Shown here: positions 1 to 7,725 of the stretch, piece after piece | Numbering within the stretch: the first letter of the stretch is position 1 | How the letters are laid out: every line of letters starts with the position of its first letter | DNA from: an uncultured Clostridia bacterium | GTDB taxonomy: Bacteria > Bacillota > Clostridia > TANB77 > CAG-508 | Direction: 5' to 3' | DNA: 15,352 nucleotides | Assembly (NCBI GenBank): GCA_947632745.1 | Contig: CANRQH010000022.1 | Coordinates: 1-15,352, forward strand | The notes under the pieces: generated by a model | Database searches by the model: none | What the model saw: the letters and a program-made list of their open reading frames with translations, nothing else | Told to the model about the DNA's origin: nothing | Position numbers and translations under genes: made by a program

Positions 1-3000
1 TTGGTACAACAATTATTCCTCCTGGGTGCTGACCTGTTGTTCTTTTTATTCCTGTACAACCAACTGCTAATCTTGAAGCTTCTGCTTGTGATACAGGTAT
101 ATTTCTTTCTTCAAAGTATTTTTTTACATATCCAAATGCTGTTTTATCTGCTACTGTTCCTACTGTTCCTGCTTTAAAGGTTGTTCCTTTTCCAAATATT
201 ACTTCTGTGTATTTGTGTGCTTTTGCTTGATATTCTCCTGAAAAGTTTAAGTCTATATCTGGCTCTTTGTCTCCGTTGAAACCTAAAAATGTCTCAAATG
301 GTATGTCCATTCCGTCTTTTGCAAGTCTTGTTCCACATTTCGGACATGCTTTGTCTGGCAAGTCAAAACCATTTCCATAACCATAATCTGTAAAATCTAC
401 ATATTTACAATTTGGACATCTATAATGTGGAGGTAACGAATTTACTTCTGTTATACCTGTCATATTTGCAACAAATGATGAACCGTACAGATCCTCTTGA
501 GCCTACTATATAGCCATCTTCATTTGACTTCCATACTAGTTTTTGAGCTATTATATACATTACGGAAAAGCCATTTTTTATAATTGAATCTAGTTCTTTG
601 TCTAGCCTTGTTTGAACTTGTTCAGGTAAATTTTCTCCATATAATTTATGTGCTTTATCATATGCTATTTCTTTAATTGTTTGCTCACATCCTGGAATAT
701 GTGGTGGGCATTTTTCCTCAGATATTGGAGAAATTTGCTCACACATATCTGCTATTTTATTTGTGTTTGTTACAACAACCTCATATGCTTTTTCTTCTCC
801 TAAATACTTGAATTCATCTAGCATTTCATTTGTTGTTCTTAAGTATAATGGAGCTTGCTCGTCTGCATCTTTATAGCCTTGCCCCGCTTCTAAAATACGT
901 CTATATACTTCATCTTGTGGGTCCATAAAATGCACATCACATGTTGCTACAACTAATTTGTTTAGTCTCTCGCCCAATTCTACTATTTTTCTATTTATAT
1001 CTCTTAGGCCTTCTTCGTCTTTTACAATTCCATTTCTAATTAAAAAGTTGTTGTTTCCTATAGGTTGAATTTCTAAATAATCGTAAGAGTTTGCTATTTC
1101 TTCTATTTCTTCATCAGATTTTCCAAGCTCTATTGCTTGGTAAAGTTCTCCTGCTTCACATGCACTTCCGAAGTATTAACCCCTCAGAATACTGCTTGTA
1201 CAAGCTTTTTAAAATTCTTGGTTTTTTATAATAATATTTTAAATGTGATAAAGAAACTAATTTATATAAATTTTTTAATCCTACATAGTTTTTAGCCAAT
1301 ATTATTGCATGATACATTTTTAACCTTTTGTATTCATCAGCTTTTGTTTTTTCGTCTTCACATTTTAAGGCAATATCTATTACTTTTTTTGCTCCCCTTT
1401 CCTTTAAAGTTTTCATCATTTCTTTTAAAACTTTAACTGTTGTATCTACATCATCTAATGCCCTATGTGCAACTTCTACCTTAATTTTTAGATATTCTGC
1501 AATTTTTCCTAATTTGTGTTTTTTAAGTTCTGGATATAATTTTCTAGCTAAGGGCAATGTATCTACATATGTGTAGTCAAATTCATATCCAAAATCTTTT
1601 GCAAACTTTTTTAAAAATCCTATATCAAAGGTTGCATTATGTGCAACAAGAACAGAACCTTTTATAAATTCTAATACTCTTGGAAAAATTTCTTCAATTG
1701 TTGGAGCGTTTGCTACCATATCATCTGTTATATTTGTAATTTCTTGAACTCTTTGTGGTATTGGCTTTTCAGGATTTACAAATTCTGAAAACTTATCTAT
1801 TACTTCTCCATTTTGAATTTTCATTATTCCTATTTCTGTTATTTTTTCAGTTTTTGCTGAAATTCCTGTTGTTTCTAAATCTAAAACACAATATGTTGTA
1901 TCTATGTCTTGACCTTTATCATTTACTACAACAGGCGAATCGTCTGGTACTAGGTATGCTTCTACTCCATAAATTACTTTCATATCTGGGTTATCTACTC
2001 CAAGTAATTTGTGTGCATCTGGGAATGCTTGTACAACTCCATGGTCTGTAATTGCAATAGATTTCCAGCCCCATTTCATTGCCCTTTTTATTAAATCTTT
2101 ACAAGATGTCATTGCATCCATTTGGCTCATTTGAGTATGCATGTGAAGCTCTACTCTTTTTTCTTCTGCTAAATCTTGACGAATTTGTCTTTTTATACCT
2201 TCTGTTTCTACAACTACATTTGCCAAAATTTCCATTTCATGAGTAAAATTGCTTATTCCAGATTTTCCTTCAAGTCTTACTCCTTTGGCATCTTTTAGTC
2301 TTTTTAAAACTCTTGGCTTATCTTCTGGTTTAACAAATATTTTTGCTGTTATTGTACTTGATCCATCATACACATTAAATGAAATTAAGAATTTTCCGCT
2401 TTTTAATTCTTTTTCTTCTATGCTTCCATCTAAAATTTCTCCACTTATTGCTGACATATCATCTTCTGGAGATATGTCTGAAACCTTTATAATATTTGTT
2501 TTAAAGTTAGGGTTTCTTCCTACAATTAATGGTGTTTCTTCTTCTACTTCTTCAAAAACTGGAGGTTCTTCAGGTGGAGGCACAGGTGGCATGTTTTCTT
2601 GCATATTTTGCTCTTTTTGAGCTCCCTCATTTTGAACTTTTTTCTTTTCTTCTCTTTCTTTTGCTATTTGCTCTCCTATTGCCATATTTTCTAATGCTCT
2701 TTCTATGGCATGCTTTTGGCTTAATTTTCTGCTTTCTTGCAAAGCTTTTTCATCTTCTTCGTTTATTACCTCAACAAATTCTATTTTGTAATTGTAGCCA
2801 AATAGATTTTTCATTACTTTTTCTAGTTCTCTATCTAGTTTTCTAGCTCTTAAAAAATCTGCTCCTCTAATTTTCATATTTACTGTTATTTTATTATTTT
2901 GGACTTCAATTGTGCTTTTTAATAAAATCATTGGACGCATTAGTGGATATTTATGAACCATATAGCAAATTAAATTTTCCCATTCTTTTTCAATAGGCTT

Positions 3001-3240
3001 TATTTTTACATTTTCACTATAGTTCATTTTTATATCTATATTAGAAAACTGAAAACGCTCTTTTAAGAATTTTTCGAAATACCAAAGTTCTTTTATTTCT
3101 ATATAGTTTTCACTTTCTAGATTTATTTCTAAAATATTTGATTTTTTCAAAAAATTTAAACTAATAATTTTTGCTTCTTTTATATTTTCTTCTGTTTTAT
3201 AATCACTAAAAACTTCTTCTATTAGTTTAGTTTTTTGCAT
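1..3240 (-). CDS. polC: DNA polymerase III alpha subunit, Gram-positive PolC type (3' end cut by window; needs two +1 shifts)
   Basis: Replicative polymerase with built-in proofreading. Read with two +1 shifts (C skipped at 1170 and 485), it gives about 1079 residues before the window edge; PolC is usually about 1,400-1,450. Order seen: N-terminal domain, Pro/Glu-rich linker (about 200-235), OB-fold (about 240-355), PHP start with HMHTQMSQMDA, an inserted DEDDh exonuclease (VLDLETTG, later HRALDDVDTT), PHP continuation, then polymerase motifs GSRGSVGSS, LPPHYRCPNCKY and QHPGGIIVVP near the edge. The cysteine-rich CPNC and CPKCG pairs match the zinc-binding part of PolC. Start is ATG at 3240, preceded by AAAGGA. 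Without the shifts the product stops at residue 694, after the exonuclease and before the polymerase. The conserved sequence resumes perfectly on the other side of each shift, so I call one gene, not a pseudogene. It lies 100 nt downstream of guaA on the same strand. Confidence 0.93.
483..485 (-). other. Putative +1 recoding site 2: in-frame CGG codon in the PolC catalytic motif
   Basis: Zero-frame codons are GGA TCT GTA CGG TTC ATC, running into a TAA about 21 codons later at 420. Skipping the C at 485 gives GGA TCT GTA GGT TCA TCA TTT, completing GSRGSVGSSF, an invariant polymerase motif, with Gly at residue 919. After this point the sequence is clean PolC to the window edge. A Shine-Dalgarno-like AGAGGA (492-497) ends three bases before the GTA codon, the same spacing as the stimulator of the prfB frameshift. 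Confidence 0.7.
1168..1170 (-). other. Putative +1 recoding site 1: in-frame CGG codon in polC
   Basis: Zero-frame codons are ATA CTT CGG AAG TGC ATG TGA, stopping three sense codons after CGG. Skipping the C at 1170 gives CTT GGA AGT GCA TGT GAA, that is L-G-S-A-C-E, the conserved PolC sequence (L/V-G-S-x-C in homologues), at residue 691. CTT CGG A resembles the yeast Ty1 site CUU AGG C and the bacterial prfB site CUU UGA C. A purine-rich GAGGGG lies six bases before the CTT codon. The extra base sits inside a small palindrome (ACTTC-C-GAAGT), so an artefact should also be considered. Confidence 0.7.
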
Positions 3241-3266
3241 TTTCTATTTCCTTTCTCAAGCATACC

Positions 3267-3360
3267 TTATTACCACTTACATGTTGATGGTAACTTTTTT
3301 TGTGCCACTCATATTTGTTGCTTAACTCATTTTTTGCTTTTTATTGCCACTCACATGTTG
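3267..3360 (-). repeat. Three diverged copies of the guaA 3' end in the guaA-polC gap
   Basis: A 20-base unit covering the last codons and stop of guaA (3341-3360) recurs in diverged form at 3301-3320 and again, closely matching, at 3267-3286, with starts about 34-40 bases apart. On the minus strand the units begin CAACATGT or CAACAAAT, contain AGTGG, and two end in TAATAA or CAATAA. Translated in the guaA frame, the third copy reads S-T-C-K-W-stop against the real A-T-C-E-W-Q-stop. This looks like decayed tandem duplication of the gene end. The third copy also lies within an inverted repeat, TTACCA/TGGTAA at 3270-3293. Confidence 0.6.
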
Positions 3361-5194
3361 CTGGTGGTTTACTTGTAACATCATAAATTATAAATTCTAT
3401 TTTGTCTTTAAACTTGTCTTCTATTTCTTTTACACTTTTTTCTAACATTTCTTTTGTAACTTCTTTTCCTATTTCTCCTGGTCTTCCTGTCATAAAGTCA
3501 TTTGTTACAAATGTTCTTATTGCTATAGAATATTTTTTATTTATTCCTACTGGAATTAGTACCGCAAAGGTTTGATTTACTTTTGCTTTTTCTAGATTGT
3601 GAGTTACAATACTATCAATTTCTCTAAGTAATTCTATATTTTCATCTTCTATTTTCATATTAAAACATTTAGGTGTATCTGCTATATTGCTTGTATTTAA
3701 TATATACCCTACTCTATTTATTGAAGAAATTGAATCTGTAATTTCTTTTGCTTTAGTTGTAACTTCTTTCCAGTCAAAATCTAATTTATTTCCTTCCATT
3801 AAACATAGATTTCTGTAGCTTCTACAATCTCCTTGAACTCCTACTGATTTTATTGGAAGTATAAATCCTTTTTCTCCTGTATTTTTAAGAATTTCTGATA
3901 GTTTTTCTACTTCTTCTTTTGAAATTTCTACTTCTTCTGCTTTATCATGACAAAGTAATCTTATTGCTAGGCCCGGACCCGGGAATGGTTGCCTTGAAGC
4001 AATTTCTTCTGCTAGTCCTAATTTTCTTGCAACTTTTCTTACTTCATCTTTATGCCAATCACTATTTGTTTCTACTATTAATCCTTTTTTTCTTGCTTCT
4101 CTTACAATTTCTACATCATTATGGTGTGTTTTTATTTTGTGTGCAAATCCACTTATTTCAGGATTTCCGCTTTCTATTAAATCTGGTCTTAATGTTCCTT
4201 GTGCAATAAATGTTTTTTCTTTGTCTAAACCTAGTCTTTCTATTACATTGTTTGCAATTCTTATAAAGATTTCACCAATTATTTGTCTTTTTTTCTCTGG
4301 ATCTATTGTGTCTGAAAGTGGTCCTATTTTTTCGCCTTTAACTTCTACAACAGTATTTAAAAAATAGTCTTTTGCATTTTCTCTAATTAAATTTTTTAAA
4401 CCTAATTGTTTTAAGTTTTCACATATAATGTCACTTTCATTTTTTCTCATAAATCCTGAATCAATGTGGATTGCATAAATGTTTTCTGGATTTAAAGCTT
4501 TTGTAAGAAGTGCTGCAGTAACTGCAGAATCAACTCCTCCACTTACTAATACTATAATTTTGTTGTCTTTTACTTTTTCTTGTATCATTTTTATAGATGT
4601 TTCTATTCTATCTTCTAATGCATAAAAATCTTTATAATTTGCAACTTTTCTTATAAAGTTTTCTAACATTTTCATTCCATTTTCTGTTAAATCTACCTCT
4701 GGGTGGAATTGAACTCCATACATTTTCTTTTCTTTGTTTCCAATACCTGCAATTGCATTACCTGATTTTGCAATTACATCAAATCCATTTGGTACAACTT
4801 TAACTGTATCTCCATGGCTCATAAGTACTTGTTGGTTTTCTTGTAGTCCTTCAAAAATTGGCATAGATGTATTTACCCAAATTTCACTTTGTCCATATTC
4901 TTTTACAACATTGCTATCTACTACTCCACCAAAATGGTCTGACATAAGTTGCATTCCATAGCATATTCCTAAAACTGGTATTCCAAGTTCAAAAATTTTC
5001 TCATCAAATATAAGCCTTTCATTAGATGCAATACTATTTGGCCCACCTGATAATATTACTGCTTGATATTCTTTTAAATCTTCGCTTTTTACATTTATAG
5101 GAAATATGTCTGACTTTACGCCAAGCTCTCTTACTCTCCTATCTATAACTTTTGTATATTGCCCTCCGCAATCTAATATTGCTAGTTTTTCCAT
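3341..5194 (-). CDS. guaA: GMP synthase (glutamine-hydrolysing), long form
   Basis: Converts XMP, glutamine and ATP to GMP, the last step of guanine nucleotide synthesis, in the cytosol. N-terminal class I glutamine amidotransferase: nucleophile Cys78 in GICYG, His164 and Glu166 in FHPEV. ATP pyrophosphatase P-loop SGGVDS at 218-223, then HKDEVR and QPFPGPGLAIR. The C-terminal dimerisation domain ends in SKPPATCEWQ, close to the usual GKPPATIEWE. At 617 residues it is about 100 longer than typical bacterial GuaA (about 510-525). The extra length lies in the C-terminal third, which contains LPIKSVGVQGDCRSY and IRTFVTNDFMTG, closely resembling the extended domain of human-type GMP synthetase. 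Start ATG at 5194 has AAAGGAG at good spacing. I saw no purine riboswitch upstream. It precedes polC on the same strand. Confidence 0.96.
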   Translation of the reverse strand: MEKLAILDCGGQYTKVIDRRVRELGVKSDIFPINVKSEDLKEYQAVILSGGPNSIASNERLIFDEKIFELGIPVLGICYGMQLMSDHFGGVVDSNVVKEYGQSEIWVNTSMPIFEGLQENQQVLMSHGDTVKVVPNGFDVIAKSGNAIAGIGNKEKKMYGVQFHPEVDLTENGMKMLENFIRKVANYKDFYALEDRIETSIKMIQEKVKDNKIIVLVSGGVDSAVTAALLTKALNPENIYAIHIDSGFMRKNESDIICENLKQLGLKNLIRENAKDYFLNTVVEVKGEKIGPLSDTIDPEKKRQIIGEIFIRIANNVIERLGLDKEKTFIAQGTLRPDLIESGNPEISGFAHKIKTHHNDVEIVREARKKGLIVETNSDWHKDEVRKVARKLGLAEEIASRQPFPGPGLAIRLLCHDKAEEVEISKEEVEKLSEILKNTGEKGFILPIKSVGVQGDCRSYRNLCLMEGNKLDFDWKEVTTKAKEITDSISSINRVGYILNTSNIADTPKCFNMKIEDENIELLREIDSIVTHNLEKAKVNQTFAVLIPVGINKKYSIAIRTFVTNDFMTGRPGEIGKEVTKEMLEKSVKEIEDKFKDKIEFIIYDVTSKPPATCEWQ

Positions 5195-5241
5195 CTTATT
5201 ACACTCCTTTATTTTATTTAAATTACGTCAAATTTTATAAT

Positions 5242-5269
5242 AAATGTTGGGGTAATTACCTCAACATTT
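5242..5269 (-). terminator. Hairpin between the CAP gene and guaA, likely terminator
   Basis: A near-perfect palindrome with 14-base arms (AAATGTTGGGGTAA and TTACCTCAACATTT, one mismatch) lies 16 bases after the CAP-protein stop. On the minus strand it is followed by an AT-rich stretch with a short T run, so it is a plausible but not textbook intrinsic terminator. It could also lie in the guaA 5' leader. Confidence 0.55.
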
Positions 5270-5284
5270 TAATATATCTCCATG

Positions 5285-6484
5285 TTAAACTCTATCTGAA
5301 AATAATTGAACGTAATATAACCTTCCACCTTGACTATGTACTCCTATACCTATCTTATGGAATCCACTATTTATCATGTTTGCATAGTGTCCTGTTGAAT
5401 TTCTCCACCAAACAGCTGCAGAAGCTCCATTTGCTTGTCCCCAAGCTATATTTTCTCCACACATATATGATATAATATTAAATTCATCAAATACAGTAAA
5501 ACAATCACTTCCATCTGGTCTTGTATGTGATGGAGTACTTACCAGCTCAGTAGCTCTTTTTTGTGCTGCAGAAGATAATTTTGAATCTAATGTTAATGCA
5601 CTTGCTCCTCTTTCTGCTCTATATTGGTTTGTTAGTGTTAAAATGTCTTGTACATGGTTTCCAGATGATGCAACTACTCCACTACTTTGAGTTCCACTAC
5701 TGCTTTTTTCTCCACTACTACTTTTGCCTTTACTTGAAGAACTACTTTTAGATGATGTAGTTGAATTGCTTTTAGGTTCCTGAGTCTCTACTACTGGCTT
5801 TTCTTTTACTGTAACTTTAAATGAGGCTTCTTCTGTATTTCCACTGTTATCTGTTGCGGTAACCTTTATTATATATTCTCCGGCTTTATTGTTATCTACA
5901 GTTCCTTCAATTTTTGCTTCTATTTCGCCATCTACGTTATCTGTTGCTGTAATTCCCTCAGATAAGTTAATTTCATCTCCAACTGTTATTTCTTTATCAG
6001 CTACTCCTGTTATTACTGGTTTTTCTTTATCTTCAACTTTTATTTCTGTTACTTTTTCACTTTCTATTATTTTGGTTAATGATTTTATTAATGAATAGTT
6101 GTATTGATATACTAATTTTACTCTTATGTTATATGTACCAAGTTGTTCAAATTTATATGTATCTTCTTTAGATAGCTCTGTATCATTAATTGTAAGAATT
6201 ATATTTACATTGTCTTCTAATTTGCTTATATCTACTAATTTTGATAGTAAATCATTATACGAAATTTCTTGTCCATATTTTATTTCTTCTGAAAATTCTA
6301 AAAATAATTGCTCTTGTGATAAACTTATTTCTTCTATTTTGTTTTCTTCTGTTATATAATAATATGTGCCTGCACCAACACAAGCTAGTAAGATTACTAA
6401 AATTATGCCTATAGTAATAAATACAATTTTCTTTTTGCTTTTTTTCTTTTCTACATTTTTTTCTTCATCTTTTCTCTCTTCCAT
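5285..6484 (-). CDS. Membrane-anchored CAP/SCP-domain protein with Ig-like domain
   Basis: A 399-residue envelope protein. A charged N-terminus is followed by one membrane segment (about 20-43), without a clear cleavage site, so it is probably anchored with the rest outside. Next come an uncharacterised region, an Ig/cadherin-like or DUF5011-like domain (about 150-227; KPVITGV, ATDNVDG, AGEYIIKVTATDNSGN), a Ser-rich linker (about 235-275), and a C-terminal CAP domain of the YkwD type (about 280-399). CAP hallmarks are LTLTNQYRAERGASAL, SHTRPDG, GENIAWG and GHYANMINSGFHKIGIGV. Bacterial CAP proteins are secreted and their activity is mostly unknown; I do not assign an enzyme function. Start ATG at 6484 has a GGGGG ribosome site nine bases upstream. 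A promoter lies upstream and a hairpin follows the gene. Confidence 0.9.
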   Translation of the reverse strand: MEERKDEEKNVEKKKSKKKIVFITIGIILVILLACVGAGTYYYITEENKIEEISLSQEQLFLEFSEEIKYGQEISYNDLLSKLVDISKLEDNVNIILTINDTELSKEDTYKFEQLGTYNIRVKLVYQYNYSLIKSLTKIIESEKVTEIKVEDKEKPVITGVADKEITVGDEINLSEGITATDNVDGEIEAKIEGTVDNNKAGEYIIKVTATDNSGNTEEASFKVTVKEKPVVETQEPKSNSTTSSKSSSSSKGKSSSGEKSSSGTQSSGVVASSGNHVQDILTLTNQYRAERGASALTLDSKLSSAAQKRATELVSTPSHTRPDGSDCFTVFDEFNIISYMCGENIAWGQANGASAAVWWRNSTGHYANMINSGFHKIGIGVHSQGGRLYYVQLFSDRV

Positions 6485-6508
6485 ATTTTACTTCCCCCTT
6501 TGAACATC

Positions 6509-6537
6509 ATTATAATACAACTCTTTTACTTTTACAA
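6509..6537 (-). promoter_or_regulatory. Promoter of the CAP-domain gene
   Basis: On the minus strand TTGTAA (6532-6537), a 17-base spacer and a perfect TATAAT (6509-6514) lie 25 bases before the start codon, with GGGGG between them. Confidence 0.7.
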
Positions 6538-6589
6538 GCATTTTATTTGACAAATTTTGACCACAAAATTTTAGTTATTAAAGTTCACA

Positions 6590-6780
6590 ATTTACAAGCT
6601 CCAAATTAATAAAATTTTCATAAAAGCATGGGAGTGCTTTGAATTAGAAATTCTTACATTTTTTATGGAAAGAGTTCAAGTTTATCTTGGAAGGGTGCCA
6701 TAAAAAATGGATAGAATTTCTATGAAAAAGTAAAGGACAAAGCTTTTTATGAAAATTTTATTAATTTCGAGCTTGCAAAA
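6590..6780. repeat. Large imperfect inverted repeat (MITE-like element or structured RNA)
   Basis: Two arms of about 80 bases, 6590-6668 and 6698-6780, fold back on each other around a 29-base apex. The outer halves pair almost perfectly: 22 bases from about 6604 match the complement ending at about 6767, flanked by AAGCTC/GAGCTT. The inner part pairs in blocks (AGAAATTC with GAATTTCT, ATTTTTTATGG with CCATAAAAAAT). Local hairpins lie within the arms: AAAGCA-TGGGAG-TGCTTT near 6634-6651 and ATAGAATTTCTAT. It fills most of the spacer between two divergent genes, has no reading frame of note and does not overlap either promoter. It could be a miniature inverted-repeat element or a transcribed structured RNA; I cannot match it to a known family. 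Confidence 0.7.
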
Positions 6781-6811
6781 TATAAATAGTAACATTATTT
6801 TTATCTAAATA

Positions 6812-6840
6812 TTGATACTTGTATTTTTTTGTGTTAATAT
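6812..6840 (+). promoter_or_regulatory. Promoter of the sortase gene
   Basis: TTGATA (6812-6817), a 17-base spacer and TAATAT (6835-6840) with an extended TGT just before it. It lies 26 bases before the ATG, followed by GGAGG. Confidence 0.7.
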
Positions 6841-6866
6841 ATTTATAATATTAAGTGGAGGCATTT

Positions 6867-7632
6867 ATGAAGAAATCAAAGCATAGTAAAAAAAATTCAA
6901 AATTAAAACTTATATCTGGCATATTACTTTTGGTTGGTATTGTATTATTTGTTTACTCTTCTTTTAATATAATAAAATGGTTTTTAGACTCTAATAGAAC
7001 TAAAAATATGATTACTAAAATTAATGAAAGTGTTTCAATTAAAGAAGATGATACAGGTATAGACACAAATACAGATATTGATTTTTCAAAATTAAATGAT
7101 ATAAATTCAGATACAGTTCGGATGGATACAAGTTGCCGGATGTGAGGTAAATTACCCATTTACGCAAACCACAAATAATGACTTTTATTTAAATCATTCT
7201 TTTGATAAAAGTTATAATTCTGCTGGTTGGATTTTTTTAGATTATAGAAATAATATTAACAATTTTGATAAAAATACTATTTTGTATGCACATGGTAGAT
7301 TAGATAATACAATGTTCGGTTCTTTAAAATATGTTTTTGAGAATAAATGGTATGAAAATAAAGATAATCATATAATAAAAACTTGGACTGAAAATCAAAA
7401 TAATACATGGGAAATCTTTAGTGTGTACCACATCCCTGTAACTGATGATTATATGAAAATAAATTTTGAATCAGATGATGACTTTATACGTTTTGTTGAT
7501 ATGATAAAAAACCGTAGTTTTTATAATTTTAATGTAGCTGTAAGTAGCAAAGATAATATTATTTCTCTTTCCACATGTTATAATAATGATAGCCGTCAAA
7601 GACTTGTTATTCATGGCAAATTAGTAAATTAA
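6867..7632 (+). CDS. Class B sortase (needs one +1 shift)
   Basis: A membrane transpeptidase that cleaves a C-terminal sorting motif and links surface proteins to the cell wall. With the C at 7119 skipped it is 254 residues, normal for class B. A Lys-rich N-terminus and one membrane segment (about 14-35) precede the catalytic domain. Class B features: TVGWIQV, VNYPFTQ, FYLNHSFDKSYNSAGWIFLDYRN, LYAHGRLDNTMFGSL with catalytic His142, and STC with nucleophile Cys237, followed by candidate catalytic Arg243 or Arg245. ATG at 6867 is chosen over the GTG at 6855 because GGAGG sits five bases before it. In the zero frame the protein stops at 7145, before the catalytic residues. Its neighbour across the shared terminator carries an NPKTVD signal, the type of motif class B enzymes use, so the two are likely partners. 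Confidence 0.9.
7119..7121 (+). other. Putative +1 recoding site 3: in-frame CGG codon in the sortase
   Basis: Zero-frame codons are GAT ACA GTT CGG ATG GAT, reaching TGA at 7143-7145. Skipping the C at 7119 gives GTT GGA TGG ATA CAA GTT, that is V-G-W-I-Q-V, the conserved start of the sortase fold, with Gly at residue 85. The frame then stays open to the natural stop at 7632. No clear Shine-Dalgarno-like element precedes it, unlike the two polC sites. Confidence 0.7.
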
Positions 7633-7674
7633 TTTTTTAAATTTTAGTTATTATTTAGCAAATTTTTAGAAAAG

Positions 7675-7706
7675 TAATCCCCAATTCTTTTACAAATTGG
7701 GGATTA
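7675..7706. terminator. Bidirectional intrinsic terminator
   Basis: A perfect 12-base-pair stem (TAATCCCCAATT and AATTGGGGATTA) with an 8-base loop, flanked by T-rich sequence on both sides. It lies between the converging sortase and surface-protein genes and should end transcription of both. Confidence 0.9.
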
Positions 7707-7725
7707 TTTATTTATATTTTATTTT

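Noticed and set aside
420..3240. polC as a pseudogene or as two separate short genes
   Set aside because: The sequence on both sides of each break is undamaged, conserved PolC, the gene is essential, and the breaks are identical single-C events rather than random decay.
5195..5284. Guanine riboswitch upstream of guaA
   Set aside because: I could not find the conserved purine-riboswitch core sequences, and the leader is only about 90 bases, mostly occupied by the upstream gene's hairpin.
483..7121. CGG reassigned to another amino acid (such as Trp or Gln) or to stop
   Set aside because: A new amino acid would leave the reading frame wrong after all three sites; only a one-base shift restores the proteins. 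A stop meaning would truncate PolC.
7137..7139. A second CGG close downstream in the sortase as another shift site
   Set aside because: In the restored frame it spans GCC GGA (Ala-Gly) and is not an in-frame codon; shifting there would lose the sortase frame.
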